Notes: generated by a model not told the origin, from the letters alone. DNA of 64,000 nt from Pinus tabuliformis (GCA_031772625.1 CM062818.1:1282768277-1282832276); one strand, 5' to 3'. Shown: positions 19,669-33,340, numbered from the stretch's first letter. Numbers and translations: made by a program.

Positions 19669-19849
19669 AGACCAATTTAGTGTACTATGACCTTAAAATT
19701 AGATATCATATCATATATCAATTTTTTATTATAAAATATACATTTAAATTACATAAATTTATGTATTTATAAATAATTATAGTAGAATTGCAATGTTTCA
19801 ATAAAATATAAAATATAAAAGTTAAATATATTAAAAAAACACATGTATA

Positions 19850-20942
19850 TTAAAAATAAATATTTTAACCTTTAAATTTTGTTGTCATATATATATATAT
19901 ATATATAAAATTTAAAAACACATTCAATAGCTTCACATTATATTTAAAAAATAGTTACAACAATTCTTATCATTATATAGAAAAGGATATATATATATAT
20001 ATTTCAATTTTTTCATTATGTTGAACTTAATAGAAAGTTTTATTTTCAAAATTTTAACTATTGAATTTTTGTTGAACTTTAAAGTCGTCTAATTCGAACA
20101 TGAACATGAACGAGGTGACTTGGTACATACCACAATTAACTAGTTTAAACATTGCTTTTTGAGGTGTCAAAATGTTCATCCATTAATTATGGCGTCATGT
20201 ATGGTCTCAACACACCATCCAAATACATTACTCACTCTTATAAAATTAATTATAAAAGCATATTTCCAAATATTATAAATGCATCGCTACTCAACCAAAA
20301 GGAATGTTTTGATTACATCAACTACTCCTCTTTCTAATCCATTCTAAAGTGTCTTATTCGCTTAAAAACATTCTAAAGAGTACATAAATGATAGACCTTT
20401 GTACCAACACCCTCAATTAAGAAGTAGGCGTTATTGAGACTACAAAAGAGATTGACCATCATATTAACACCCTCGGTTGATAAGTAAGTGAACAAATACT
20501 ACAAGAGAGATTAATCATTGTATCAAGACCCTCATGCCATACTTCTAAATTGAAGGTGTTGATATGGTGATCAATCTCATTGTCTATGCTATAAAAGAGA
20601 ATAAGAGAATGACCATCCCATTAATACCCCAACAAATTATTGAGATTACAAAAGACATCAACCATTGTATCAACTACCTTAATTGATAACTAAGTTCCAC
20701 TGAGACCACAAAAGATATGCGTTATCATCTTATTTATCTGCATATGAGTCATCTACATGGGCCTTTATATTGTTAACCATTATGCATGGCCTGGACCATT
20801 CATTTTGACCTAATTTCATCATTTTCTTTATCGGGCCTTGTGAAGCTTGCGCAATTGCTCTATCTTGCCCTTTTATGCCTAAGCAGATGTTGGGACTTCT
20901 AGACTTGCTCATTCCCTAGGAGATCTGATCGATGCATTAAAT
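19850..20942 (+). repeat. Direct repeat, copy 1 (~1.1 kb)
   Basis: It matches 21127-22262 in the same orientation, from the TTAAAAATAAATATTTT start through to TTGCTCATTCC. The ORFs inside are short and not conserved between copies, so this is non-coding repeat DNA. The two copies are 1.28 kb apart and may be a tandem duplication of an element with its terminal hairpin. Confidence 0.8.
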
Positions 20943-21082
20943 TTATGACTTGGCGAGGGGCAAATTATTATGAAAGTTTCCTGACTTCTCTTCCCCCTAG
21001 GAGAATGAATCTGAACGCTCAGGGGGAAGATAAATTAGGAAATTTCTATAATAATTCACCCCTAGCCAAGTCATAAATTAGG
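20940..21082. mobile_element. MITE-like hairpin, copy 1
   Basis: About 140 bases form an inverted repeat with arms of roughly 55 bases. The left arm begins AATTTATGACTTGGCGAGG and the right arm ends CCTAGCCAAGTCATAAATT. The arms include CTCTTCCCCCT / AGGGGGAAGA near the centre. A further half-copy of the right arm (AATTAGGAAACTTCC) follows to about 21115. Length, long terminal inverted repeats and absence of coding fit a MITE. Confidence 0.6.
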
Positions 21083-21126
21083 AAGAGAAATTAGGAAACT
21101 TCCATAATAATTCACCCCAAACCACA

Positions 21127-21178
21127 ACACGTATATTAAAAATAAATATTTTCATCTTTAAATTTTGTTGTCATATAT

Positions 21179-21227
<49 letters not shown>

Positions 21228-22262
21228 CATTCAATATCTTCACATTATATATAAAAAATATTTACAACAATTCTTAGCATGATATAGAAAAGGATTACTA
21301 TATATATATATATATTTCAATTTTTTTAGTATGTTGAACTTAATACGATATTTTATTTTCAAAATTTTAACTATCGATTTTTTGTTGAACTTTAAAGTTG
21401 TCCAATTCGAACACGAACACGAACGAGGTGACTTGGTAAATACCACAATTAACTAGTTTAAACATTGCTTTTTGAGGTGTTAAAATGTTCATCCATTAAT
21501 TATGGCGTCATGTGTTGTCTCAACACACCATCCAAATACATTACTCACTCTTGTAAAATTAATTATAAAAGCATATTTCCAAATGTTATAAATGCATCCC
21601 TACTCAACCAAAACGAATGTTTTGATTACATCAACTAATCCTCTTTCTAATCCATTCTAAAGTGTCTTACTCGCCTTAAAAACATTGTAAAGAGTACATG
21701 AATGATAGACCTTTGTACCATCACCCTCAATTAACAAGTAAGCCCTCTTGAGACTACAAAAGAGATTGGCCATCATATTAACATCCTCAGTTGATAAGTA
21801 AGTGAACAAAGACTACACGAGAGATTAATCATTGTATCAAGACCCTCATGCCATACTTATAAATTGAAGGTGTTGATATGGTGATCAATTTCATTGTCCG
21901 TGTTATAAAAGAGAATGACCATCCTATCAACACCCCAACAAATTATTGAGATTACAAAAGAGATGAACCATTGTATCAACTGCCTTAATTGATAACTAAG
22001 TTCCATTGAGACCACAAAAATACATATGTTATCATCTTAGTCAACTACATGGGCCTTTATACTGTTAACCATTATGCATGGCTTGGACCCTTCATTTTGA
22101 CCTAATTTCATCATTAGCTCTATCATGCCTTGTGAAGCTTGCGCAATTGCTCTATCTTGCCCTTTTATGCCTGTGCAGTTGCTCTATATTGCCCTTTTAT
22201 GCCAAAGCAGATGTTGGGCCTTCTAGATTTGCTCATTCCATAGGAGCTTTGAATAATATATT
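21127..22262 (+). repeat. Direct repeat, copy 2 (~1.1 kb)
   Basis: This is the second copy of 19850-20942, with an (AT)n run at 21182-21220. It is followed by a second MITE-like hairpin in the same relative position. Confidence 0.8.
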
Positions 22263-22640
22263 ACCTTGATGACTTGGCTAGGGGTGAAGTATTATGGAAG
22301 TTTCCTAATTTCTCTTCCCCCTAAGCGTCCAGATTCATTCTCCCAGGGGGGAGAGAAGTTAGGAAACTTCCATAATAATTCGCCCCTATCCAAGTCATAA
22401 AGTTAACCCATTGATCAAATCTCCTAGGGAATGAGCAAGTCTAGAAGCCACAACATCTGCTCTGGCATAAAAGGGCAAGATGGAGCAATTGTGCATGCAT
22501 AAAAGGGAAATATATAGCAATTGTGGAAGCTTCACAAGGCCTCATAGAGCAAATGTTAAAACTAGGTCAAAATGAAGGGTCAAAGCCATGCATAATGGTC
22601 AATAGTATTAAGGCCCATGTAGCTAACTCATATGTAGTTA
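22040..22640. repeat. ~600-bp palindrome centred on a MITE-like hairpin (copy 2)
   Basis: The last ~220 bases of repeat copy 2 (22040-22262) recur in reverse complement at about 22403-22640. The order ACATGGGCC, CATTTTGACCTA, CTTGTGAAGC, TCTTGCCCTTTTATGC, TTGCTCATTCC is kept. Between the arms lies a second copy of the ~138-bp MITE-like hairpin (22264-22402). The whole can fold into one long stem. A foldback transposon or an inverted duplication around the MITE would both give this structure. Confidence 0.75.
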
Positions 22641-24239
22641 AATATGTTGATAACAACATTGACTAGTTTATCGACACCTCTCAAGTGATATTAATCCATT
22701 AAATATGTTGATATGATGTTAATCTCATTACCAAGAATAAAAAAGAGAATGACCATCCCATCAAAACCCTTAGTGGATAAGTACCATTTGAGGGGACTGA
22801 GATAATGGTCCATCACTTTTGTACTATTTGTAGTTCTTATAAGGTGAAGAGTAGATTTCAAAATGAATCAGATATAGGTGTGATTAATTTAGGTGAAACC
22901 CTCCCAATTGAGAATATATGCATTTACCAAATTATTAGTGAATGTTGTTGATCTTGATATTTAAGGTGCATGTGGCCATTACAAGGGTTGCATGATGAAT
23001 AAACTTCAAGCTAGAGGCAGAGATGTTGAGCATTGGAGGCGATAGATGCATAATAATAGAATGGATAGCCTATGACACTCTTGTCAATTTTTTAGATTGA
23101 CAAGTTGAATCAAACAATTGGATCAAAACATGTCATTGTCACATGATCTTATGTAGCAATAGGAATGGACAATGATTATATTAGTAGTTGATGGAATAGT
23201 GATAGTGGTTGTTTCTATTTAAATCGAAAGGTGCTTCTACAACCCAGCATGAGAGGGATTTGTTATTCCTTTAGTGCTCAACATGGAGTTGACATGTGAC
23301 ATTTAAAAAAAATATAAATGATAAAAAAATATTTTAACGTCAACCATTAATAAAATTTCAAGATTCACTTTAAGTAAAATAGTTCTAATCAACTTTATAT
23401 ATTGTTGATGTCTTTTCTAGTCAAGGAAAAGAGTCAACCTCCTAAGGCCTTGTTCAGGTTCCATTTGCGTTTTTATAAAGGTGGTACTCATGTTTTCATC
23501 CACTTAGATATTCAAAATAACCCAAAGCATAGAAATATGGTAATTCTGCACATTCACCTGTGTGTGGACTAGGTGTTTTTAAAATGAAAAATAATAATAA
23601 TAGTGTCATAAATAAATATAATCTAATAATTCATTCCAATGTAAAGATCCATTCATATATCGTGAGGAAAACATATTTAATGCAAATGAATAGATAGAAA
23701 TTAGAGAAATTATCCAGATATTTAGAGAACTCTAAAATAATTTCATGCATCCAAAGATCATAAACAATCATAGGAGAACATTCACAAGATTTTATTGCTA
23801 ATTTGAAAGCCTTGAAACTAGAAATGCCATGCACTCTAAAAAATAGCTCTCTACAAGAATGAAAGAATAATTTTACAGACTTTAAGTTTTGAATAAAGTA
23901 CCTAAAGCACTTTACAAAATCTTGGTGTGTAAGTGTAAAAGTAAAGGAATTTGTCCCTAAGGGACTAGGATTGGGCTCATGTGGACCAAATAATATGAGG
24001 TTACACGAAAGAAAAAGAAAAATTGAAGTCAGGGATATGCATCACAAATATATAAGATAATTCTAACGCTATATGATCAAATATTAGGGAGAAAGAAAGG
24101 TATTTGCTGCAAAACATAATAAAGGACACTCACAAAATTGTAGAAGGGTGACTAGTGGAATGAATCCTCTCTCCTTGGAAACAAATATTGTTGGAGTATA
24201 TTGGCTTTGGAATGTCTGTTAATCTAATTGTTGAGGCAG
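22641..24239. other. No gene seen; one further partial repeat copy
   Basis: At 22693-22780 a fragment resembling 21870-21950 (TTGATATG...AAAGAGAATGACCATCC) occurs in direct orientation. The rest shows no coding pattern or terminal structure that I can support. Confidence 0.6.
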
Positions 24240-25340
24240 TTATCCAAGATCAACTATTGCGTTTAAATATTTTCTAAGCCATTCTTCAATGTACTCCTTT
24301 ATCATTGAGATGGTTACGTCTTGCTTTACTCTTAGCAGAAATATTTCCTCCTCTACATCCTTTGTATCTGATTGTAGTTGTGTAGTAGTAGTTAGCTAGT
24401 CTTCATTGTCATTAATGAATGTAACCAACCACTTCTTAATCTCACACTCCGTAAAATCAGTCAAGTTGTCAAAATCGTTACCTTATGATGCTTTAATGAT
24501 ATTTAATTCATCTTTTAATATATCTTTAGGGATTAGCGTGGAGTCTCTAATCATGATTGGTCCTTGTAATTCTTTGATAACTTCTATATTTGTAGAAATC
24601 ATTGCTTCTACTATCATCAATTCCTGAACATTTAGAAAGATCGTCTTCTAGCATTTTTATCCTTGCATGTCATCCTATCTTGATCTACTTGATTCTCCTC
24701 CGTGATGGAAGGCCTTATTGGTTCTTCTTGAAATCACATAGTACTGATTTATTAATAAAATTCATTAAATAGTTTTCAAAGAATTATTGATCATGCTCCA
24801 AATATTTCTTCAAATATTCAAAAAATGGAGAAATTATTTAAGACAAATTTCTTAAGTGTAAAGAAATTTCCCACACTTCCTTAATTATTCCTAATCACTT
24901 ATAAATATTTCAATGACATAGGATCTAATATCATTTAACAATTTTATTTCTTTCTTAACTTTTTGGGGTGTCTTGGGTGTGACTGTTGTTGTAGCTTCAA
25001 GTGCATGATAGCTAGGGGGTATAAATAGAGGTTTAGGACTAAGAGCTTCCTCCAATTCACTTATCTTTCTTTTTAACCTTTGATTTTCAACCTCTTTCTT
25101 AGTACAAAGTGAGCAAGAGAACCCCCTATAGTCATGTGTAACGTTAGGAGTCTAGTAGGTCCTGCTCCTGAGACGTCAACTTGTGACTCCCACTTTTTAG
25201 TAATTTTTTTGTTTTTAACATGCACCTTTTTGAACTATAATTTTCTACAATCCTTGTCATATTGGCGTGTGAATAGTTAAAAGGGGTATAAACAAAGGTT
25301 TGGGACTAAGAGATTCCTCCAATTCAATTATCTTTCTTTT
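24240..25340 (-). pseudogene. Decayed unrecognised reading frame with CxxC and leucine-zipper-like segment
   Basis: Read on the - strand, several stretches have clear coding character but are separated by stops. At 24900-25135 the frame gives CSLC followed by ENQRLKRKISELEEAL and SPKPLFIPPSYH, i.e. a CxxC pair and a heptad-like helix. At 24240-24640 it gives DVEEEIFLLRVKQDV and IKEYIEEWLRKYL. The ELEE(A/S)LSPKPLFIP segment is present twice, at 25010-25075 and 25270-25340, through a tandem duplication of about 260 bases. The second copy is cut by the Copia LTR at 25342. I do not recognise the family. A retroelement gag relic is the simplest guess, and the assignment remains open. Confidence 0.35.
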
Positions 25341-25341
25341 T

Positions 25342-26610
25342 TGTTAATTTTGCACTGCTCTATGTTGTTTCAATTACTTTAGCCCGATTCACTTATTCAA
25401 TTAACAATCCTTTTAGTAATAATTAATTCTTCCAATAAACAATTTAGTAATTGAAGATAGCACAGTAAATGCAGTGACAGTAGGAGACAATCAACACATC
25501 AACAAGAGACATCGATTTGGTCAAAGACCAAGGAAAAACCCCACAAGGGGGAAAACCCTTTGAAATTCTTCTTCTATTAGATTGTCTTCAAATTTTCAGT
25601 AGAGAGTACAATGAGCCCAACTCCATATATAAAATGAAAGTAAAACACTGACTTATCCAACAATATAGCTAACCAATATCCAAAATATAAATCAATAGTC
25701 AAATTTGGTCAATTATCATAAGGTCTACAATTCTGAAAAAGTTGACAATGGTCAGCATGCCATAACCAGTTCTTCAGTCAATGGTCAAACAATCCTTCAA
25801 GATATTAGTCAACAAACCACAACTTTGGCCTCAATTGTTGGTCCAATTCAACCTAAAATAGTCAACAAAAATGCAGTCAAACTCATCCAATGGAGAGAGA
25901 AAACTTTGTGGTTAACCCAAGTCAAACACCTGAGTGTATGTGCCATAAAGTGTGCCTACCGAAACATAAATTCCCTCAAAATATCGAACCAAAAATTAGC
26001 CTAGAAAGTCAAAGTAAATGTTGGTCAACACTAGTCAATGTTGTAGAACTACTTCAAATCTCGGCCACCTATAATTTGTCCTCCTTCTAGCCCACACGTG
26101 TGAAGAGACCTTGCAATTTTATACGAACCAATGAGGAGAGGAGAGAGAAGATGTGTGAATTGTTGAGTATCCAAGTGAGATGGAGGTCACTTGTATTTAT
26201 AGGCATTAGATGAGGGACAATTTGTCCTCAACTTCGACCTAATCAAATGTTAGATTATGGACTTCACATCAAAAAGATACTTTCCTTATCCAAATCCAAT
26301 GCTTCAAAAGTCAAAATAGGTCCTCTTGGAATGAGGAATCTAGTCCAATGATTGGAATTTGTCTTTAACTTGCCAAATTAGCACTCCCTCTCAGCTAGGG
26401 AGAAATCCCAACTGCATCATGGAATCATCGCAAATATCCTATCATTAAATCATATCCCATCTCTACTCAAATCTATCTCCTGAAACATTATCAAATCTAA
26501 AGAAGAAGAATCACCAGGGAGCTACAACTACCATCCTCTAGGGATAATCCCTCTTAGCTAAGGATAAATTTCAACTGCATCATGTGATCATCACAAATAT
26601 CTTGTGTAAC
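25342..26610 (-). repeat. Copia-type LTR copy (solo or displaced 3' LTR)
   Basis: It matches the Copia 5' LTR at 61325-62279 in the same orientation from TGTTAATTTT onward. It continues past the point where that copy is cut, so it shows more of the LTR. A TATAAATA box lies on the - strand near 26190, as in the other copy. Near its right end a ~60-base segment is repeated (26388-26450 and 26546-26608). The right boundary is uncertain: CA followed by TTTTT at 26706 mirrors the TTTTT before 25342, but a homopolymer is weak evidence. Confidence 0.7.
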
Positions 26611-27669
26611 ACTACCTACCACTCTATTTCAATGTTATTTGTCATGGATGGTGTTACTAACTTATTTCTCATGAGTTTTCAATGTTTAGTAATTTGTAAT
26701 GTCTCATTTTTCCATAATTATATGAGCCAAGTTTATTAATGTGTCCACATCACATTTTAGTAAATACATAAAATTGTTACGGGAAATAAAAAGAAATAAA
26801 AATAAATGATCAAATACAATTCAATGAATTTACATGGCCATTCCTAACCCAACATGTTTGATTTTCACAAGTTCAATGAAAAAAAGTGAGAGTTATACAT
26901 AGATATATAACCTTTTCTACTTCCATGAATAAAGGTACTCCAATTTAATACAAGAAAGAAATCATGCGAACTAACCATCCAACTTACAATATCATAATAA
27001 GTTACACCATACATAAAACACATTATTTATTTAAAGTACTAAATGATTTTAACTCATTATATAAAATGGAATCCATAAAAATTTCCACCCATTATATATA
27101 TTAAAAATGAAATCGAGAAGAGAATATTTAAGAGTCAAAACGATTTCAACTCATTATATAAAGAGACATCCATACAAAAATTCCAACTCATTATATAAAG
27201 AGACATCCATACAAAAATTCCAACCCATTATATAAAAGGAAATAGAGAAACATTCTTGCATTCTAAAAAGGAATTTCACACCATGCACTCACCAACGTAA
27301 ACTCGAACCCTTTGACTTGCTATACTATTCTTGTGATCACTTTTGCATATAGTGCAACGTAATACCCTAACATTGCTTCCAACGCTTTGATCATACCCAA
27401 TATATAATAGTCGATATTATTATATTATTATGAGAATATGATATTACTCAAATAGGTTATTATGTCGTCGGCATCATTTATCATTCAAATCATATACAAT
27501 ATATACTAGTTTTTGCACTAAGACAAGCAAAGCAATGCCGATAGGATATGTAGACTGTGAGTTCATTCTTGTTTGAGCCAAAAGAGAGCTTATTAGGTAT
27601 CATAGGTTTTAACACGACGGGCGTCACAAATATGCGATATTAAGCAGAGTGACAACATTTCAAAAATGG
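26611..27669. other. Non-coding stretch with short tandem repeats
   Basis: No gene is seen. A perfect 37-bp tandem duplication lies at 27151-27224 (unit starting TCATTATATAAAGAGACATC), and looser copies of CCCATTATATAAA extend it on both sides (27050-27240). Confidence 0.6.
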
Positions 27670-28960
27670 TGATATGCGATGAAATCGTCGGGAATGGGTT
27701 GCTAGTGTTAATGTGTCGGGATGGGCAATAACAAATTAACAAAGGATTTGTGTGCAAAACGATAAAAAGCTGGAGCGTTTTCTCTGTCCTCCCAAAGGGA
27801 CGCATGGTAGCAAAAGACTGGATCCGATAAGAGACGCATGGAAATATCGATTGGATGCATTAAGGAATGTGTGGCAGCCAGTAATTGGTTGCGAGAAGTG
27901 ACACATGGAGGCTGACATCATTACGTCGTGCAAACACATTTGATACATGGCAGGTGGATTCGGCAGTTTCAAGGCTCACAATAGGCTAAAAAGGGGTAAC
28001 ACGTGGCATTAATCACAAGGTGACAGGTGGCAGATACGGGGTAGCGATGGCGTCACGTATGGGAGATCAACAATCAGAGGTTGAGGCGTATTGTGCATCG
28101 AAGTGAAACCTCTAATTGAAGGGTTCTGATACGGGGGCTAGACTATTGTCATGTGAAGATCTACAGGACCAAAGGCCAAATGCAGAAGGTGATCGACGAT
28201 CGGCAATCAGCAAATTGACATGGCATCCACCAAGGTTACACCTTTGAATGGAAATGGCTGATAGAGAGGGATCTGATTTGGGGGCTAGCACGACAGTCAC
28301 AAAGAGTTCAAAGGAATCAAGAGCTATTGGCATATCGCAATCGGACATCTGTAGATGCAAGTGAAGGTTTCATTCCAAAAGTTGCAATGAAGGGCAGATG
28401 CGATTTTATATTAAAGATGTTCTAATAAAATAAATCGTTTCCAGAGATAGACGAGATTGCAAGTTTTGCTAGGACAACCATCTGAATTTTCCGATAAAAA
28501 TCTCCGGTAAAGTTGACGCATACAGAAGACATATCGCGATCGAAGATCGACGGATCGAAGTGAAGGTTTCATTCCAAAAGCTGCGATGAAGGGCGAATGC
28601 GATTTTATATTAAAGATGTTATGATAAAATTAATCGGATCCAGAGACAGAGGAGATCACAAGTTTTGGTAGGACAACAATGTGATTTCTTTGATAAAAAT
28701 GTTCATTAAAGCTAACGTGCGTCGAAGGCCACATGGATGCACGTTCTGTCGATTAATGGCGAAATGCAGTGAATTTATGGTTTTCGATATTCTTAGTGCT
28801 TTCATTAATACTAAGGATTCCCGAAGATTTTTCTCATAAATATATTGGATTCATGCATAATTGGTCATTTTTTGTAAGTGTAGGCGCTGGTCATTCTTGT
28901 GTTTTTTCCTCGCGGGCTAGTCCTGATAAATAGAATTCAAGAGAAATTTCTTGACCAGCT
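27670..28960 (+). repeat. LTR-like region upstream of a gag-like relic
   Basis: The part 27670-28345 is similar to 52051-52690, starting TGATATGCGA in both, and shares blocks such as TTAACAAAGGATTTGT and GGGGGCTAG. Within this region 28365-28500 and 28560-28690 are an internal duplication (CATTCCAAAAG(T/C)TGC). It directly precedes the gag-like relic on the + strand, so it is probably the 5' LTR/leader of that element. Exact ends and a primer site could not be set. Confidence 0.45.
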
Positions 28961-28962
28961 AA

Positions 28963-29847
28963 ACCCAGAAGGAAAATTCATGTTCAACAACAACCAGTTG
29001 GTCTCCTCCTGATGTCACAAAAACGCTTGCGCTATTTTCCGACATGACTTGCACCCCTGACGATGGGGTCTCTAGCTGGGAGGCCATGTATAAGATTTTT
29101 GAAGATGAAGGGCCAAAAGTCATAGAAAGAATAGTCACATCAGAGGATAGGGTTCCTGTTTCAGAAATTACATACAATGATGTGGCCAATTCGTTTCTCC
29201 ATAGAATTGGCGCTCGCCCAAGCATCTTGCCTTATATGGATATGATCAAGTGGGTCATTGATCATATGAACATCATAGATAGGAACTTCATGACCAAGAG
29301 ACATGCGGTCATCAACTCTTTCACTGCAAAAGACTTGTCTACAATGTACCACCTCCTAGGAGCTTAGAAGAAATATAATAAAGAGTTAGTTGAGAAGTTC
29401 ATGCAGGAAAATGAACACCAACTGGGGTTATTCAAGGATGGAGAAGAGACCTTAGAAAGCATAAGCTAGAGGACAAGGGTATGTATGTTATAGCCTCTAT
29501 TAATGCACCCTATTGTTTTGATTATGTAATGATGTGTAGATTGTTTGGCTATGAGAATACCCCGAAGTTTTAAGACCAATGGACATCCCTGATTGAAGCT
29601 GCCTCTGATGGTTATGTAATGGATTCGGGAACTATTCTATCCAATAACTTAACCAATGTAATCCTAGAATATAGGAAAAAGCATAATTTTACTGAAACTG
29701 TTGTCCTCCCATTCTACACAAGTGCCTACATTATGGATTGTTTTTGTTGCACTTCAGATTTTCCATCCATGGGATGGAAATGGACTATTGAAGACCCTTT
29801 GCCTATTCACATTTACCATAATATTCTATGGGAGTCAAAATACCGAC
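28963..29847 (+). pseudogene. Gag-like relic, N-terminal part, split by an LTR element
   Basis: The reading frame starts after a stop at 28960 and gives DMTCTPDDGVSSWEAMYKIF from 29041. It continues through TAG stops at 29365 and 29467, then shifts frame and proceeds (DYVMMCRLFGYENTPKF, TAA at 29571, SDFPSMGWKWTIEDPLPIH) to the insertion point at 29847. The conserved-looking, Trp-rich helical sequence indicates a real former protein. I do not recognise a named domain. Position next to an LTR-like region suggests a gag of an LTR element. The sequel is at 37385-39411. Confidence 0.5.
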
Positions 29848-30798
29848 TGTTGGGTGATTTAATTGTTAGTTAAATCCTTGTCATTTAATTTATCAACCCG
29901 AGGTTTCGTAAACTGACGAGGTATACCTGTACTATATGTACTAGGTGGTTATCTTTCAGATTAGATTAATCTAATGCAATTGAAACTAAGAAAATAAATA
30001 AAACTAAATCCAAACCAAAGAAATTAAAATCACACTTGCATAAGGGAAATCACACTAGTGCGCTTGCACAAATGAAAATCACACTTGCATAAGAGAAATC
30101 ACACCACACTTGCAAAATTGAAAATTATACTATAATTGAAATCACACTTATGGAAGGGAAATCATACTTACACTTGCATAATTGAAAGCACACTTGCTGA
30201 AAGGAAATCACACTCACACTTGTATAATTGAAAGCACACTCGCTGAAAGGAAATGAAATGAAAAAACTATACTATGTTACCAATATATACAAAGATATGC
30301 AAATTGTGGTTGATGGGGGCCCTCCATGCCTCAGTATGCACACCGAACAACTATCACATCTTGGAGATCAAAACAACAACTTATATTTCATAAAGATGGA
30401 GAAAAGCTCCAAAATGATTACAAGATGGATGAATACATAGATAGGATATACATTAGATACATGGGCTCCTTTGAAGGATGCACCCCTATTTATACAAAAA
30501 CTAGGGATAACTGATCAATAAATACATATCCCTCAAATCTCTCATAAATCCACATTTGTCTCAACCAATATCCTAAAAATACAAGATTCAAATTCTCTCA
30601 TAGTTTTGATAATGATACATATCAAAACCTCCATGATTCTTCTCCTTTGAATGTGCTTAGCTTAATGATCCATATCTTTCTCAAATATTCTACAATTCTC
30701 ATGAGTTGGTATTTGAAATTCGAATTTGTAGTTAGGAGGCCAAGTAGGACCCTTCTAGAATCTTCAAGTAGGCCTACCATATCATAAAACTCATAACA

Positions 30799-30831
<33 letters not shown>

Positions 30832-31040
30832 ATGTATGTGAAAATATGTTAATTTCCTAATAATTAATCACAAATTCACTTAAAATACTTAAAATTAATG
30901 ACTTTGGAAAATAATAATAATAAACCCACATGGTCATGAAAATGGTTACTAAGGTAGGGTTTATAGAGTTACAAAGTTATGGAATAAGGGTAAAATAATG
31001 GAAAAAAGGTGAAAGTCGATGACATTTTGGATACCCAACA
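29848..31040 (-). repeat. 3' LTR of the LARD-like element
   Basis: This 1193-bp copy is uninterrupted. It contains a run of short degenerate units AAATCACACTTGCATAA(T/G) at about 30030-30250 and an (AT)n run at 30803-30828. Confidence 0.85.
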
Positions 31041-33340
31041 TACACCCAACTAAAGTTGTTGCATGTCCCCATGTACCTATTGCATTGATTCCCTTAATCA
31101 TTAGTTTATCTTCTTGAAATGTTTTGCTTTTATATGAGCTTTGGCTTTATATTAATTCTCTTTTAACTTTGCATAATCGTATCATTTGATAAGTTTTATT
31201 TGCAAAGTGTACTTTGAAAATATTTGATTGCAACATATATTTTTATGGTTGGTTCTTGTGTGACAACCAAAATTTATAAGTATTGGTTCTTGTGTAACAA
31301 TACTTGTTGCATCAAAATGCTTGAAAATATTGAGAATTCCTTTTTTAAGTCCCATAGGGACTATCAACCATTTAATATGCTCATCTATTGATCATTTCAA
31401 AACACATAATCTTTTGGAATCAAAATGCAATAATAGTTGATTGGGAAAAATATGTTGGTTAAAATGAAATGAAATGTGTCATGTGGCATGAAATGTGAAT
31501 ATCCCTTCCCCCCAACTAAAGGTGTTTTCAGTTTTTGGCAAATGAGAAAGGGAATATGAATGTGGTGATGGATTTTCCAAAATCACAATTTTAGCATTTA
31601 AGGAATTACATGAGTAAAGATTAGAAAACAACATACCTTCACTTACCTTAAAAGTGGACAAATTATGTATATCAAAGAGTGTGGCTGCTGCTATTAGATC
31701 ATGGAATATGTAGTAAAATAATTTGATTTGCTTTTTCCTTCTCTTGGTTGTATGTGTGGATGAGATTGGGATCTTTATTGTTATGACTTCTAAGTTTTGA
31801 ATTAAGTGGTGTTGCAAACTACTGAAATCATGTAGTCTTCAATCATTTCCACTTGGTGGCATAATTCTGATCTATGTGAATATATGTGTCGATGTCGAAC
31901 GTAGAAAATAAATTGTTGGATTACTGGCCCTTAATAAATGCCATTAACCAACACGAGACTACTCACCATTGATGCCAATGAGAGTCAAGATGCCTAAGTA
32001 CATCTTACTAGGTACGAATAGATGTGTCGTAGTCGAGTCACCTAGAAGATCTGGTAAACAAGGGACATTGATGTATTCCCACTGTTTATTGGTGAGAGAT
32101 CTTGCCATTAAGGCATGCAAGACTCAAGGTAGTTGAAAGATCTCTAGTTTTGATCCCAAATGATGTGTCAGAGTCGATGGGTCAAAACTTGTTAGAAGGA
32201 AGGCCTTAGTGAATCCTCCATCATCTAATGCGAGTATGAAATAATAATTTGAAGAACTATAGATGGAAAATTTGCATTGAAGCAAGGTTTATTTGACGGG
32301 AAGGAAATGGAAAATGGGATGATTCAACTTTGTAAGGGAGTTGAATGACTTTATTTTTGGGTTAAGGGTGAGTGAAAATTGGGCAAGAAAATATGAAGAT
32401 TGCAAAGGGAAATGAGTTTTTGGTAGTAGGGAGATGGACAATTATGGATCGACTGTAGGCTTAGAATGAGTAGCAATGGTAAAATTGGTATCTGTTTAGT
32501 AGCAATGGTGTAATGGATCTGTGTGATTTGACATGAAATGATCATGCTCTTCTGAAAGAAACTTGGTCTGTGCATATAGTGATCTCCTTCATCATCCTGG
32601 AACTTGCAAAAACTTAGCACTTTTTCTGCAATAAAATGTAAGACTATCAAAAGAGAGGTGATTAGTCCCTCTTCATCTGATATATACACAAAAAACTTCA
32701 GAAATAGTACTAATAAAACAAATTCAAGAAAAATTAAATGCACTTTTACTTGTTTCTATCCAATTTTGAGCTCCACACACTTAATGCTTCATCAATATAC
32801 CATAAGCCAAATTTACATAAGCTATTGAATTGTGTCAATTCTACAGCTACCAAAAACATGGATTGTTGCACTGCCTTACTGCTTTACAACCTGCAATTAG
32901 ACTCAAATGGTGGTTTTTCAATTATCGCAGTTGGGTTTGTTAATATTTTCAGGTTTTTATGAAGATTGAAACCTATAACTGTGTTTTTCCTTTTTATTTA
33001 GCACTCCACCCTTGTCCATGATCCTGTGGATCAAGAAAATGCTAAAAATTCAAAATTCTTGGATCAGCTTGAAACCAACGCCAAAGCGTAGATCTCGTCA
33101 TTCTGAATCCAACACACTTTGTTTCACTAAAATCCGACTTCGAATTCTCTTGAAATTGCGTTCTGATAATTTTAGGAAACAACGAAAAAAAGAAAGTTTG
33201 AGTTTGTAGGGATGCCCAGTTAGCACATCGTACGTTGACGCAGCAAGTTAAATGTGCCTCATCGACTAATGTGTGATTGACAAGTCTCACTGTTTCATTG
33301 GTTGACGTGTTTAATTTTTATTGGTCAACGAGTTGGATTT
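31041..33340 (-). other. Internal region of LARD-like element, no gene seen
   Basis: No retroviral domain or convincing ORF is found. On the - strand near 31500-31515 the run TTGGGGGGAAGGGAT is polypurine-like, resembling the weaker sequence next to the LTR. Frames on both strands are short and lack family features. Confidence 0.55.
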
